Assembly: GCA_036644995.1 (NCBI GenBank)
Contig: JAVXOZ010000003.1
Span: 1-64,000 of the forward strand
Length of the DNA stretch: 64,000 bases
Source of the DNA: Cryptoclostridium sp036644995
GTDB lineage: Bacteria; Bacillota; Dehalobacteriia; UBA7702
Reading direction: 5' to 3'
The notes under the pieces: generated by a model
Told to the model about the DNA's origin: nothing
Databases searched by the model: none
What the model saw: the letters and a program-made list of their open reading frames with translations, nothing else
In this document: positions 1-6,981 of the stretch, piece after piece
Layout of the letters: each line of letters opens with the position of its first letter
How positions within the stretch are numbered: position 1 is the stretch's first letter
Made by a program: the position numbers and the translations under genes

Positions 1-107
1 TATAATGTTATAGACATCTCCCTTGATTGGGTTGTGTTGTGTGCTCCCAACCTGTTAAACTTTAGTTGGCTTACGGGTTGGGGGTTTATTTAATTGTATT
101 AAATTGT

Positions 108-281
108 TTATTCGTTTTCTATGATTTTTTTTAAAAGTGCCACTCTTGTTAGTCCTTGTTTTTTTCGTTCTTCCTCGATTTTTATAAAGTCACTCTCTTT
201 TAAATCTACTTGCCAGTTTTTAATTTTGTACGTTTGTTTATACTTTTTGTTTGCTCTTTTTTGTGCATCTGTTATAATCAT
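108..281 (-). CDS. small ribbon-helix-helix-like protein
   Basis: A 57-residue, Lys-rich protein beginning MIITDAQKRANKKY. A basic N-terminus (KRANKKYKQTYKIKN), one short strand-like stretch and then two predicted helices are what small Arc/MetJ-type ribbon-helix-helix proteins of Firmicute mobile elements look like. The ATG at 281 was chosen over one at 293 because the strong Shine-Dalgarno GGAGGTG (285-291) overlaps the upstream one and sits 3 bases before this ATG. The same DNA holds the -35 box of a plus-strand promoter. The family assignment is by general appearance only. Confidence 0.5.
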   Translation of the reverse strand: MIITDAQKRANKKYKQTYKIKNWQVDLKESDFIKIEEERKKQGLTRVALLKKIIENE

Positions 282-309
282 TGACACCTCCATGTTGATA
301 TGTTATAAT
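281..309 (+). promoter_or_regulatory. consensus sigma-70 promoter for candidate antisense RNA
   Basis: TTGACA (281-286), a 17-bp spacer and TATAAT (304-309) match the consensus perfectly. No plus-strand protein gene follows. The transcript, starting near 316, would run antisense into the 3' part of the small toxin-like gene at 369-443 and stop at the hairpin at 345-383. Confidence 0.7.
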
Positions 310-315
310 GTAGCC

Positions 316-386
316 AAGGAAAAGGCATCAAGCCTTATATGATGAAATGACCGTTTGTGCTTGCAGGCTTAGCGGTCATTTTTGTT
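316..386 (+). ncRNA. candidate antitoxin RNA of a type I toxin-antitoxin pair
   Basis: Predicted short transcript of about 70 nt between the consensus promoter at 281-309 and a hairpin (AAATGACCG at 345-353 pairing with CGGTCATTT at 373-381) followed by Ts. It overlaps the 3' end of the minus-strand hydrophobic peptide gene at 369-443 tail to tail. This matches type I systems such as Fst/RNAII or TxpA/RatA, where convergent RNAs share a terminator. The RNA itself is an inference from promoter and terminator. Confidence 0.45.
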
Positions 387-443
387 ATGTAATTCTTTTA
401 ATAGTATAATCATTAAAAATAATACTATTATTAGATTTTCCAT
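369..443 (-). CDS. 24-residue hydrophobic peptide, candidate type I toxin
   Basis: The ATG at 443 is preceded by a perfect GGAGGTG ribosome site (450-456), 6 bases upstream. The peptide starts MENLIIVLFLMIILLK and ends in the charged tail ELHNKNDR: one membrane-spanning stretch followed by a polar tail, the usual form of Fst/TxpA/Ldr-type toxins. The last codons lie inside the hairpin shared with the plus-strand RNA. A strong minus-strand promoter lies at 520-548. I do not recognise a specific named family. The call rests on size, hydrophobicity, expression signals and the antisense arrangement. Confidence 0.5.
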   Translation of the reverse strand: MENLIIVLFLMIILLKELHNKNDR

Positions 444-519
444 AAGCAACACCTCCTTTCCCCCAAAGTATTGGAGTTCCGAAGGCTTGACCGTTTGCCG
501 TTTCCCTTGGCTTGTTTAT

Positions 520-548
520 AATATACTACCATGGTTATATTTTGTCAA
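520..548 (-). promoter_or_regulatory. sigma-70 promoter of the toxin-like gene
   Basis: On the minus strand TTGACA (548-543), a 17-bp spacer and TATATT (525-520). The transcript would start near 513 with a leader of about 70 nt that contains the right arm of the inverted repeat. Confidence 0.6.
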
Positions 549-724
549 TCACTTTTTTTAAACTATTTTGTATTACTTGATATAATGCCTGCATAACACC
601 GCTAAAAAATTTTTAAATAGATTGTTAGCAGTGTTTATATTTAGTATTTGTGTAACCTATATCAAAAAAGACACTTTTTGACACTATTATATATGTTGTA
701 ATGTATTTGTAAAATAATGTACAT

Positions 725-753
725 GAGTAGTCCTTTGGGCTGCTCTATTTTTA
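725..753 (+). terminator. rho-independent terminator
   Basis: GAGTAGTCC (725-733) pairs with GGCTGCTC (738-745), including G-U pairs, and is followed by TATTTTT. The upstream gene is not evident: the stretch 549-860 holds no supported gene, only this hairpin and a weaker one (CACCGCTAA/TTAGCAGTG near 597-636). Confidence 0.45.
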
Positions 754-865
754 TGTCTAAATATAAATATAAAGTAAGATAAGGTTGTATAGAGTATTAA
801 GAGGGCATTATTTCACAAGAAGTGGTCTTAGTGCCTGTATAATCCTTGTTTTTTAGCGTTTTTGG

Positions 866-916
866 TTGTATCAGAAATGATACAAATATAGCCAAATCTG
901 TATCAAAAATGATACA
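866..916. promoter_or_regulatory. tandem palindromic operator TGTATCA-N4-TGATACA
   Basis: Two near-identical palindromes: TTGTATCA/TGATACAA at 866-885 and TGTATCA/TGATACA at 899-916, with centres 32 bp apart (three helical turns). They lie just upstream of two small plus-strand ORFs. This is what a phage or mobile-element repressor operator looks like. The cognate repressor is not identified in the window. Confidence 0.6.
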
Positions 917-932
917 AGGGGTGGTGAGATTT

Positions 933-962
933 ATGGCTTGTAAAGGTAAGAAGAAAAAGTAG
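933..962 (+). CDS. possible nine-residue peptide MACKGKKKK
   Basis: An ATG behind a good GGGGTGGTGAG ribosome site, immediately after the tandem operator, opens a nine-codon frame ending in TAG. It could be a leader or a translated mini-ORF of the mobile element, or chance. The amber stop is followed two codons later by another stop. Confidence 0.2.
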   Translation: MACKGKKKK

Positions 963-997
963 AAATAGCGATAATTTAAAGTAGAGGTGGTGATTGG

Positions 998-1099
998 GTG
1001 GGCAGTAATGTTGAGGTTGTAAATCTTATCGTTGATAAGACAACAGGAGAAGTAATAGATAGCATTAAGGTTGGGGATAAAATTACTCAATATTGCTAA
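998..1099 (+). pseudogene. phage-like protein N-terminal fragment (33 aa)
   Basis: A GTG start with ribosome site GAGGTGGTG (984-992) encodes 33 residues, including NLIVDKTTGEVIDSIKVGDK. The motif of a strand, 'TGEV' and then 'GDKI' resembles the N-terminal end of replication or regulatory proteins of Firmicute phages and integrative elements, which are normally much longer. The frame stops at 1099, where hairpin repeats and an IS remnant begin, so I read it as the surviving 5' end of a broken gene. It could also be an intact small protein. Confidence 0.35.
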
Positions 1100-1139
1100 T
1101 TTTATTAACCACAGATTGTTATATGAACTAAATAAAAAA

Positions 1140-1210
1140 AATACTTCCCGGCACGTCTAAGTCACAAAATTCTCTCATGGAATTTTCAATGCTTGAGCCC
1201 GAGAAGTATT
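1140..1210. repeat. 71-bp hairpin element A
   Basis: The ends AATACTTCCCGG and CCCGAGAAGTATT are inverted copies, and a second hairpin (AAAATTC/GAATTTT) lies inside. There is no T-run, so it is not an ordinary terminator. It resembles element B at 1309-1380 in size and in the shared CCCGAGAA core. Confidence 0.5.
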
Positions 1211-1308
1211 CTGTTAACAATGTACTCAATAATAATAGAAAAAAATCAAAGATATTATTCTATTTCCGAAAATAAAGAAGTTAATATTGTAAAGTTGAGC
1301 CAAATAAA

Positions 1309-1380
1309 AATAGAACCCGAGAATGGTTGCGTCTTGCTGGACTACAATTGCCGTTATTGACGAACCATTCGGGTTCTATT
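1309..1380. repeat. 72-bp hairpin element B
   Basis: AATAGAACCCGAGAATGGTT at 1309-1328 pairs with AACCATTCGGGTTCTATT at 1363-1380, about 19 bp with a one-base bulge, around a 34-nt loop. There is no T-run. Together with element A it may be a REP-like or mobile-element end structure. Confidence 0.55.
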
Positions 1381-1498
1381 GACACAATATCATATGTTCA
1401 CGGTGATGTCAAAGCACTTTTTTCACGGAATAAAATGGAACTTGCTTAAAAATTACAATAACAATTTTCATGGATTGTTAGAATAAAGGAATTTATGC

Positions 1499-1726
1499 TC
1501 AAAGTTGATAAATGAGGTTAAGGTGTTCTGCAAAAAGTTTCTCAGGAGTGAGATAAGCCAATGGTTTTCTTGGCATGGTATTGATTTCATCAGCAAACAT
1601 CAATACTTGGTCATCTGTGTAATTTTGAAGGGAAACTCCTTTGGGTATAAATCTGCGCAATATGCGGTTGGAGCCTTGGTTGACCAGACGCTCCCAAGAG
1701 GGGTAGGGGTACCCAAATATATTCTG
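1499..1726 (-). pseudogene. IS30-family transposase, C-terminal remnant
   Basis: About 75 codons on the minus strand encode a C-terminal segment with the IS30 hallmarks PYPSWERLVNQGSN, RILRRFIPKG, INTMPRKPLAYLTPEKLF and a stop at 1499-1501. IS30 transposases are normally about 320-350 aa. Here a stop (1727-1729) cuts the frame immediately upstream, and the catalytic DDE region and N-terminal HTH are absent. The fragment lies between the hairpin repeats and the riboswitch operon, marking the border of the degraded mobile region. Confidence 0.75.
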
Positions 1727-1777
1727 TTATTTATTTTAGGATACCGGAAACATTGAGAAAGTGACTTTATGCCCACA

Positions 1778-1978
1778 TTAACTGCGCCAAGGTATTTCAT
1801 TTTCTTGGAGTGCAAATTCAATTAAAATTGTGCCGGGTTTGGCAAATTTATCCGATAGTTTTTTTGCACCTTCATAGTCAGTATAAACAGAACAATGGTC
1901 TATTGCCAAAAGCTCTACTCCATTCTCTTTTTTATCTCTTAAATATTTATCTTGATATTTTACGGCGTATAGTACCAT
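1778..1978 (-). CDS. hypothetical 66-aa protein, third gene of the B12-riboswitch operon
   Basis: A soluble 66-residue protein beginning MVLYAVKYQDKYLRDKK, with no transmembrane segment or recognisable motif. The ATG lies one base after the TAA of the TrpD-like gene, with GAGGG as ribosome site within the end of that gene, so it is co-transcribed and probably translationally coupled. I do not recognise the family. Its position suggests a small partner or accessory of the dehydrogenase/phosphoribosyltransferase pair. Confidence 0.55.
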   Translation of the reverse strand: MVLYAVKYQDKYLRDKKENGVELLAIDHCSVYTDYEGAKKLSDKFAKPGTILIEFALQENEIPWRS

Positions 1979-1979
1979 T

Positions 1980-3092
1980 TTATGCCCTCGCTACCAAAGA
2001 GTCAAAACGTTCGTAGCCAATATCTGTATTTTTATTTTGTATGGAAATCCACTGTTCCAATTTATCCAAGGGTTTTTTACAGGCAAATAATTCTTTTGCT
2101 GTTTCAATACCTTGATTTATGGATTTGGCTTTACCACCCACATATAAAATAATACCTGTGTTTAATGCTACAATATCAAAATCTTTACCTTCTCGTTCTC
2201 CTTTAAACATGGATACCAAGCGTAAAGATTCCTGTTCTTTATCACCTGTGGATGCAATATCTTGGGCAGAAGCTCTTTGAAAACCGAAATCTTCAGGGAA
2301 AAAACTGTTTTTTTCAATGGTGCCGTCTTCTTTTAATTCCGCATATACGGTTTCTCCCAAGGTGCCTGCTTCATCAATGCCGGGGCTGCCGTCATTTTGT
2401 AAGCCATGGATGACCATACCACGTTTGTAGCCTATTTCCCGCATTATTTCTGCCACAGGTACAATCATCTCAGGGTTATATACTCCACGCACTCCCAAAG
2501 TTGGCATGGCTGGATTGGCTAAGGAAGCTGCGGTATTTAAAATTGTGCCAAAGGAAATTTGGCTTAAAATTCGCCCTAAAGCCATGGGGTGAACCAAGGG
2601 GCTCATGCCGTTAAATACGCCTATACCGCATTTCTCTATGCTTTCTTTGGTTATGGAAGGGGCAACCTCCACATCTACACCCAAGGCTTCAACTATATCC
2701 ACAGTGCCGCATTTTGAGGTAATGGCACGGGCACCGTGTCTTGCCATGTGCACACCACTGGCAGAGGCGGCAATGGATGCTGCGGTACTGATATTAAAAG
2801 TTTTTATGGCATCCATACCTGTGCCGCTGTTTTCCAATAAATCACAATCCACTTGGGGTTTAACCTTCACGGTATCCAGTTCATATATGGCTTCCCAAGC
2901 CGCTGCTATTTCATCTGCTGTTTCTCCTTTTGCGGATAAAGCAGCTAAAAAAGCTCCTTGGTGCATTTCTGTTTCTTGATTATTTAATATGCGGTCAAAG
3001 AGAAAACGCATTTCTTCTCTGTTAAAATTTTCTTTTTTTAATAAACGTGTTACGGCATCACCAAAGTTTTTTGCTGTAAATGTATCGGTCAT
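1980..3092 (-). CDS. TrpD-like phosphoribosyltransferase (glycosyltransferase family 3)
   Basis: A 370-aa protein with the anthranilate phosphoribosyltransferase fold: the N-terminal helical domain, then the PRPP-binding GTGMD motif (GTGGD in true TrpD) followed by FNIST, then ARHGARAITSK in place of KHGNRSVSSK, and later LANPAMPTLGVRGVYNP. It is clearly divergent from TrpD, and no trp genes are nearby. It follows a zinc dehydrogenase by 12 bp under a cobalamin riboswitch. That context suggests a role in cobamide metabolism, perhaps transfer of phosphoribose to a lower-ligand precursor in place of CobT, but the substrate cannot be read from the sequence. Ribosome site AGGAGG. A genuine TrpD remains possible. 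Confidence 0.7.
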   Translation of the reverse strand: MTDTFTAKNFGDAVTRLLKKENFNREEMRFLFDRILNNQETEMHQGAFLAALSAKGETADEIAAAWEAIYELDTVKVKPQVDCDLLENSGTGMDAIKTFNISTAASIAASASGVHMARHGARAITSKCGTVDIVEALGVDVEVAPSITKESIEKCGIGVFNGMSPLVHPMALGRILSQISFGTILNTAASLANPAMPTLGVRGVYNPEMIVPVAEIMREIGYKRGMVIHGLQNDGSPGIDEAGTLGETVYAELKEDGTIEKNSFFPEDFGFQRASAQDIASTGDKEQESLRLVSMFKGEREGKDFDIVALNTGIILYVGGKAKSINQGIETAKELFACKKPLDKLEQWISIQNKNTDIGYERFDSLVARA

Positions 3093-3104
3093 AATAATTT
3101 CCTC

Positions 3105-4127
3105 CTAAAATTTTATTGTGGTAAAAATTGTATTTTCTATTTCTAAATTCTTAATTACGGCACTTGCTTCTTCAAGTTTTATAATATTGGTGGGGAATTT
3201 GAATTTTTCCGGGTTTTGAGCTAAAATTTTCAGTGCTTTTTTGCCATGGTTTAGTCCGCAGCCATAAGAACCGAAAAGTGCCAATTCTTTATAATGTATT
3301 TTATTTAGTAATTTTCCGTTTATGGGAGTATCCGATGTAAGACCGCTGAAAAAGCCAAATCTGCCTCTTTTGTTTAAAAAGTCTATGGCTGTGGTAAACC
3401 CTTGATTATCTGGGCAACATGGAATAGCAATATCAAAGCCTTGGGGGAAATCTTTTGCCAATTCTTCTCTGCTTATAGTGTGTGTATAACATTTGAAGCC
3501 CAAATCTTGAGCCACTTTTATTTTATAGAGATTTTTTTCTAATATTGCGATGTGGGTCAATCCCTTTATTTGGGCTAAGGCAGCGGTTAATAATCCTAAA
3601 ACCCCACCGCCGATAATGATCAGAGAATCTGTTTTTTGAAATTTTAAGCGTTCTTCCATATTTATGGCACACGCCAAAGGTTCGCAGAGTGCTGCGGTTT
3701 CCAAATTTAATTTTTTTGGTACTTTTTGCACAATTCCACGGCTAACTCCTGTGGCTGGTATTAAACAATATTCTGCAAATCCACCATCTATATGGAAACC
3801 AAAAATCTGCATATCTCTGCAAATTTGATCATTGCCGCTTTTGCAATCGGGGCAAATGCCACAGCCTATACCAGGGTGTATTTGCACTTGGTTGCCAATG
3901 CCATAGCCCTCTACTCCTGTGCCCATAGCAGCTATTGTGCCTGTTATTTCGTGGCCTAAAATACGTGGCATATGTAAATCCTGCTGCCCCATGTGGTAGC
4001 ATTTTCTATCGGTGCGGCAGATGCCTACATATGCGGTTTTTATTAGTATTTCACCGTTTTTTGGTTGGGGGATGGGGGATTCTATGTTCTCCAAGGTTTC
4101 TTGATTTGTGAGCTTTAAAGCTTTCAT
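3105..4127 (-). CDS. zinc-dependent medium-chain dehydrogenase, first gene of the B12-riboswitch operon
   Basis: A 340-aa MDR-superfamily dehydrogenase. Catalytic zinc ligands are seen in GICRTD and GHE. The structural-zinc loop CGICPDCKSGNDQIC has four Cys, and the Rossmann glycine motif is GGGVLGLL. It probably oxidises a polyol or amino alcohol (threonine/sorbitol dehydrogenase type) with NAD(P). The ATG at 4127 was chosen because GGAGG (4137-4141) lies 9 bases upstream; longer readings run into the attenuator hairpin. It ends with a rare TAG, followed in the same frame by four codons and the ATG of the TrpD-like gene. Confidence 0.75.
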   Translation of the reverse strand: MKALKLTNQETLENIESPIPQPKNGEILIKTAYVGICRTDRKCYHMGQQDLHMPRILGHEITGTIAAMGTGVEGYGIGNQVQIHPGIGCGICPDCKSGNDQICRDMQIFGFHIDGGFAEYCLIPATGVSRGIVQKVPKKLNLETAALCEPLACAINMEERLKFQKTDSLIIIGGGVLGLLTAALAQIKGLTHIAILEKNLYKIKVAQDLGFKCYTHTISREELAKDFPQGFDIAIPCCPDNQGFTTAIDFLNKRGRFGFFSGLTSDTPINGKLLNKIHYKELALFGSYGCGLNHGKKALKILAQNPEKFKFPTNIIKLEEASAVIKNLEIENTIFTTIKF

Positions 4128-4152
4128 TTTTTGCATCCTCCTTTTATGTAAA

Positions 4153-4187
4153 TAAAAAAAGCCCACATCTAATAAGATGCGAACTTT
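4153..4187 (-). terminator. expression-platform terminator of the cobalamin riboswitch
   Basis: On the minus strand AAAGTTCGCATCT pairs with AGATGTGGGCTTT around a TATT loop, followed by seven Ts. It sits between the riboswitch aptamer and the first gene of the operon, as expected for B12-dependent premature termination. Confidence 0.75.
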
Positions 4188-4210
4188 TACCATTGTTCTC
4201 ATTAATAAAC

Positions 4211-4366
4211 TTTAGGCAGGTTTCCTGGCTCGGATTCATCGTTTTTCATCCCTTCCCCATAAATTAAAATTTACGGGTGGTTATGATGAAAACTCCCCCT
4301 TACAGTGGCGGGCCCGCACAGGTTTTGAACCTGTTTCCCTCTTAGTCCTATGGACACCTTCTGTTT
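4211..4366 (-). promoter_or_regulatory. cobalamin riboswitch
   Basis: The minus strand shows the conserved order of a B12 aptamer: GGTGTCC...GGAC, GGGAAACAGGTTCAAAACC, GGGCCCGCCACTGTAAGGGG, and the terminal B12 box GAGCCAGGAAACCTGCC (near 4215-4231). The aptamer is followed by an intrinsic terminator and preceded by a consensus promoter, so the downstream dehydrogenase/TrpD-like/66-aa operon should be off when cobalamin is plentiful. Confidence 0.92.
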
Positions 4367-4374
4367 ACGATTTC

Positions 4375-4403
4375 ATTATAACTTTGAATGCTGAAATTGT
4401 CAA
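4375..4403 (-). promoter_or_regulatory. sigma-70 promoter of the riboswitch operon
   Basis: TTGACA (4403-4398), a 17-bp spacer and TATAAT (4380-4375) on the minus strand: a perfect consensus promoter just upstream of the cobalamin aptamer. Confidence 0.85.
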
Positions 4404-4547
4404 GGGAATAATACGTATTTTAAGGCTATATTTTAATATTATAATTAAAACATGAAATATATTATTGCTCCTTGATTGTTAGCTTATATATTTGAGATAG
4501 GAAAAGAGGTTTACTTGCTGAATAAAATTCCATAGAAAATTCCATAG

Positions 4548-4583
4548 AAAAATCCGCATTGTTAAAAAACAAAGCGGATTTTT
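4548..4583 (-). terminator. terminator after metK
   Basis: AAAAATCCGCATTGTT (4548-4563) pairs with AACAAAGCGGATTTTT (4568-4583), a 16-bp stem with one mismatch and T-runs on both strands. It closes the yicC-to-metK operon. A 12-bp tandem repeat (ATTCCATAGAAA twice) lies just beyond it at 4528-4551. Confidence 0.85.
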
Positions 4584-4609
4584 AAATTTCATATTCTATT
4601 TGCTTTAAA

Positions 4610-5761
4610 TTAAAGGTACTTTTTTAAAATTTCAACTTTATCAAGTTTTTCCCAAGGCAAGTCCAAATCTGTTCTGCCAAAATGACCGTAAGCTGCAATT
4701 TCCTTGTAGATGGGGCGACGTAAGTCCAAATCTTTAATAATAGCAGCAGGACGTAAATCGAAATGTTTTTCCACAATTTCCACAATTTTATCATCGGATA
4801 ATTTACCGGTGCCAAATGTATCCACCATGATGGAAACAGGGTGGGCAACCCCTATGGCATAGGCAAGTTGCAGCTCACAAGTTTTTGCCAAGCCTGCGGC
4901 TACAATGTTTTTTGCAACATACCGGGCTGCATAGCAAGCAGAGCGATCCACCTTTGTGGGATCTTTACCGGAAAATGCACCGCCGCCATGACGACCCACA
5001 CCACCGTAAGTATCCACTATGATTTTCCGACCTGTAAGACCGCAATCACCTTGAGGTCCACCAATAACAAAGCGGCCTGTGGGGTTTACATAGTATTTTG
5101 TATCTGCATCAAGATATTCTTCGGGTAAAGTTTTTTTGATAACTTCTTCGATAATACCTTTTTCTAATTCTTCATGGGAAACCGCATCATCATGTTGGCT
5201 GGAAACAACCACAGAATCAATACGTTTTACCTTATCATCTTCATATTCTATTGTAACTTGGGATTTACCATCAGGGCGTAAATAGGTTAAAATACCATCT
5301 TGACGCACTTTAGTTAAACGCTTGGTTAATTTGTGTGCCAAGCTAATGGGCATGGGCATTAGTTCCGGTGTTTCATCTGTGGCAAAGCCATACATCATGC
5401 CTTGGTCACCCGCACCTGTACTGGCATCGTCACGGGATTTATCAACACCTTGGGCAATATCCGGACTTTGCTCATCTATGGCGGTTAAAACCGAACAGGT
5501 TGCGGCATCAAAGCCAAATTTTGCTCTGGTATAGCCAATTTCGCTAATGGTTTCTCTGGCGATTTTGGGAATATCAACATAACAATCGGTACTTATTTCG
5601 CCGGCAACCAAAACTAAACCTGTACTACACATGGTTTCACAGGCAACACGAGCATATGGGTCTTGGGCTAAAATAGCATCTAAAATGCTATCGGAAATCT
5701 TATCTGCCATTTTATCGGGATGACCTTCAGTAACAGATTCCGATGTAATTAATTTTCTCAT
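4610..5761 (-). CDS. metK: S-adenosylmethionine synthetase
   Basis: 383 residues, near full length for MetK. It makes SAM from methionine and ATP in the cytoplasm. The start MRKLITSESVTEGHPDK carries the family's N-terminal motif; GAGDQGMM and GGGAFSGKD are the two signature motifs binding ATP and phosphate. Ribosome site AAGGAAGGA. It lies 14 bp after coaBC as the last gene of the minus-strand operon, with no SAM riboswitch of its own visible. Confidence 0.97.
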   Translation of the reverse strand: MRKLITSESVTEGHPDKMADKISDSILDAILAQDPYARVACETMCSTGLVLVAGEISTDCYVDIPKIARETISEIGYTRAKFGFDAATCSVLTAIDEQSPDIAQGVDKSRDDASTGAGDQGMMYGFATDETPELMPMPISLAHKLTKRLTKVRQDGILTYLRPDGKSQVTIEYEDDKVKRIDSVVVSSQHDDAVSHEELEKGIIEEVIKKTLPEEYLDADTKYYVNPTGRFVIGGPQGDCGLTGRKIIVDTYGGVGRHGGGAFSGKDPTKVDRSACYAARYVAKNIVAAGLAKTCELQLAYAIGVAHPVSIMVDTFGTGKLSDDKIVEIVEKHFDLRPAAIIKDLDLRRPIYKEIAAYGHFGRTDLDLPWEKLDKVEILKKYL

Positions 5762-5775
5762 TTACTATCCTTCCT

Positions 5776-6981
5776 TCACAATTTATTTAATATTTCTTCT
5801 AATATGATGTTAGCCAAATTCTCTTTGGTTGTTAAATCAACATTTAGAACTTTATTGTCATTAGTATAAATGGTAACGATGTTGGTGTCAACATCAAATC
5901 CTGCCCCTTTTTGGGTAACATCGTTTGCCACAATCATATTAAGATTTTTCTTTTTTAATTTATTTAGAGCATTTTCCTTTATATCACTGGTTTCTGCGGC
6001 AAAACCCACTAAATATTGATGTTGTTTTTTTGCTCCTAAATTAGCTAAAATGTCATCATTTTTCACCAATTTCAGGGTCATTTCAGTCTCGGATTTTTTA
6101 ATTTTTTCCGTGGCAACTGCCGCCACACGATAATCTGCCACAGCGGCTGCCATGATAACGATATCCGCAGCCTCATAATTTTCCGCCATAGCCTTTGCCA
6201 TTTCTTGGGCAGATATAACATTTACTACCTTAACTTTGGGTGGGGGTTGAATATTTACAGTACCGCTAACCAAAGTAACCTTTGCCCCACGGCTAATAGC
6301 AGCTTTTGCCAAAGCATAGCCCATTTTGCCACTGCTGCGATTGGTAATATAACGCACAGGGTCTATTGGCTCAATGGTGGGACCTGCACTGATTAAAAAT
6401 GATTTACCCGCTAAATCTTGTGGTTTATCTGTTGTCTTTAAAAAGGTTAAAATAGTTTCTTCTATCATATCAATGGAACCCAAACGGCCCTTCCCCGATG
6501 TTCCGCAGGCTAAAAATCCCTCATCGGGTTCTATGATTTCGTTGCCCAGAGCCTTTAATTTGGCTATATTTTCTTGCTGTACCGGATGCTCCCACATTCT
6601 GGTATTCATCGCCGGAAAATACATCACAGGGCACGAGGCTGCCATAATCACCGTTGATAATAGATCATCGGCAATGCCGTTGGCAGCTTTGCCAATAATA
6701 TTGGCAGTGGCAGGCACAATCACCATTAAATCTGCCTTATCGGCTAAAGAAATGTGCTCAACCTCTACATTTTCACCACTGATTTCGTGAAACATTTCAG
6801 TGCGCACAGGTCGACCCGAAAGGGTGCTAAATGTAAGCGGCACGACTAAATGCCGTGCCGACTCAGTCATAATAATTTCAATTTCAAAGCCCTTTTTCTT
6901 TAGACGACTAACTAATTCTGTAATCTTATAAGCAGCAATACCACCGCAAATGCCTATAAGAATCGTCTTTGGTTTAGACAT
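5776..6981 (-). CDS. coaBC: bifunctional phosphopantothenoylcysteine decarboxylase / synthetase
   Basis: 401 aa, full length for the coenzyme A biosynthesis fusion. The N-terminal CoaC flavoprotein domain has GICGGIAAYK, PAMNTRMW and the Cys loop ACGTSGKGR. The C-terminal CoaB domain begins near residue 190 with SAGPTIEPIDPVRYITNRSSGKMG and carries the AAAVADY motif. It joins cysteine to phosphopantothenate and decarboxylates the product. The start lies directly after the rpoZ stop; its ribosome site GGAGG is in the last rpoZ codons, implying coupling. Confidence 0.96.
   Translation of the reverse strand: MSKPKTILIGICGGIAAYKITELVSRLKKKGFEIEIIMTESARHLVVPLTFSTLSGRPVRTEMFHEISGENVEVEHISLADKADLMVIVPATANIIGKAANGIADDLLSTVIMAASCPVMYFPAMNTRMWEHPVQQENIAKLKALGNEIIEPDEGFLACGTSGKGRLGSIDMIEETILTFLKTTDKPQDLAGKSFLISAGPTIEPIDPVRYITNRSSGKMGYALAKAAISRGAKVTLVSGTVNIQPPPKVKVVNVISAQEMAKAMAENYEAADIVIMAAAVADYRVAAVATEKIKKSETEMTLKLVKNDDILANLGAKKQHQYLVGFAAETSDIKENALNKLKKKNLNMIVANDVTQKGAGFDVDTNIVTIYTNDNKVLNVDLTTKENLANIILEEILNKL

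Larger units (their letters stand above)
313..511. repeat. inverted repeat flanking the toxin-like gene
   Basis: The left arm (313-336, GCCAAGGAAAAGGCATCAAGCCTT) and the right arm (482-511) are inverted copies, with six extra bases in the right arm and two mismatches. The toxin-like ORF lies between them. A minus-strand transcript reading past the shared hairpin would carry complementary 5' and 3' ends, as in type I toxin mRNAs that are kept inactive by long-range pairing. Confidence 0.6.

Noticed and set aside
1140..1380. integron attC sites
   Set aside because: Size and folding are compatible, but the GTTRRRY/RYYYAAC ends are absent and no integrase or cassette genes are present.
1505..1756. 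83-codon plus-strand open frame at the IS remnant
   Set aside because: The minus strand carries recognisable IS30 transposase motifs here; the plus frame is the shadow.
4211..4366. tRNA-like gene because of a GGTTCAAAACC segment
   Set aside because: The segment belongs to the cobalamin aptamer; cloverleaf arms and anticodon are missing. No tRNA, rRNA or CRISPR array was seen anywhere in the window.
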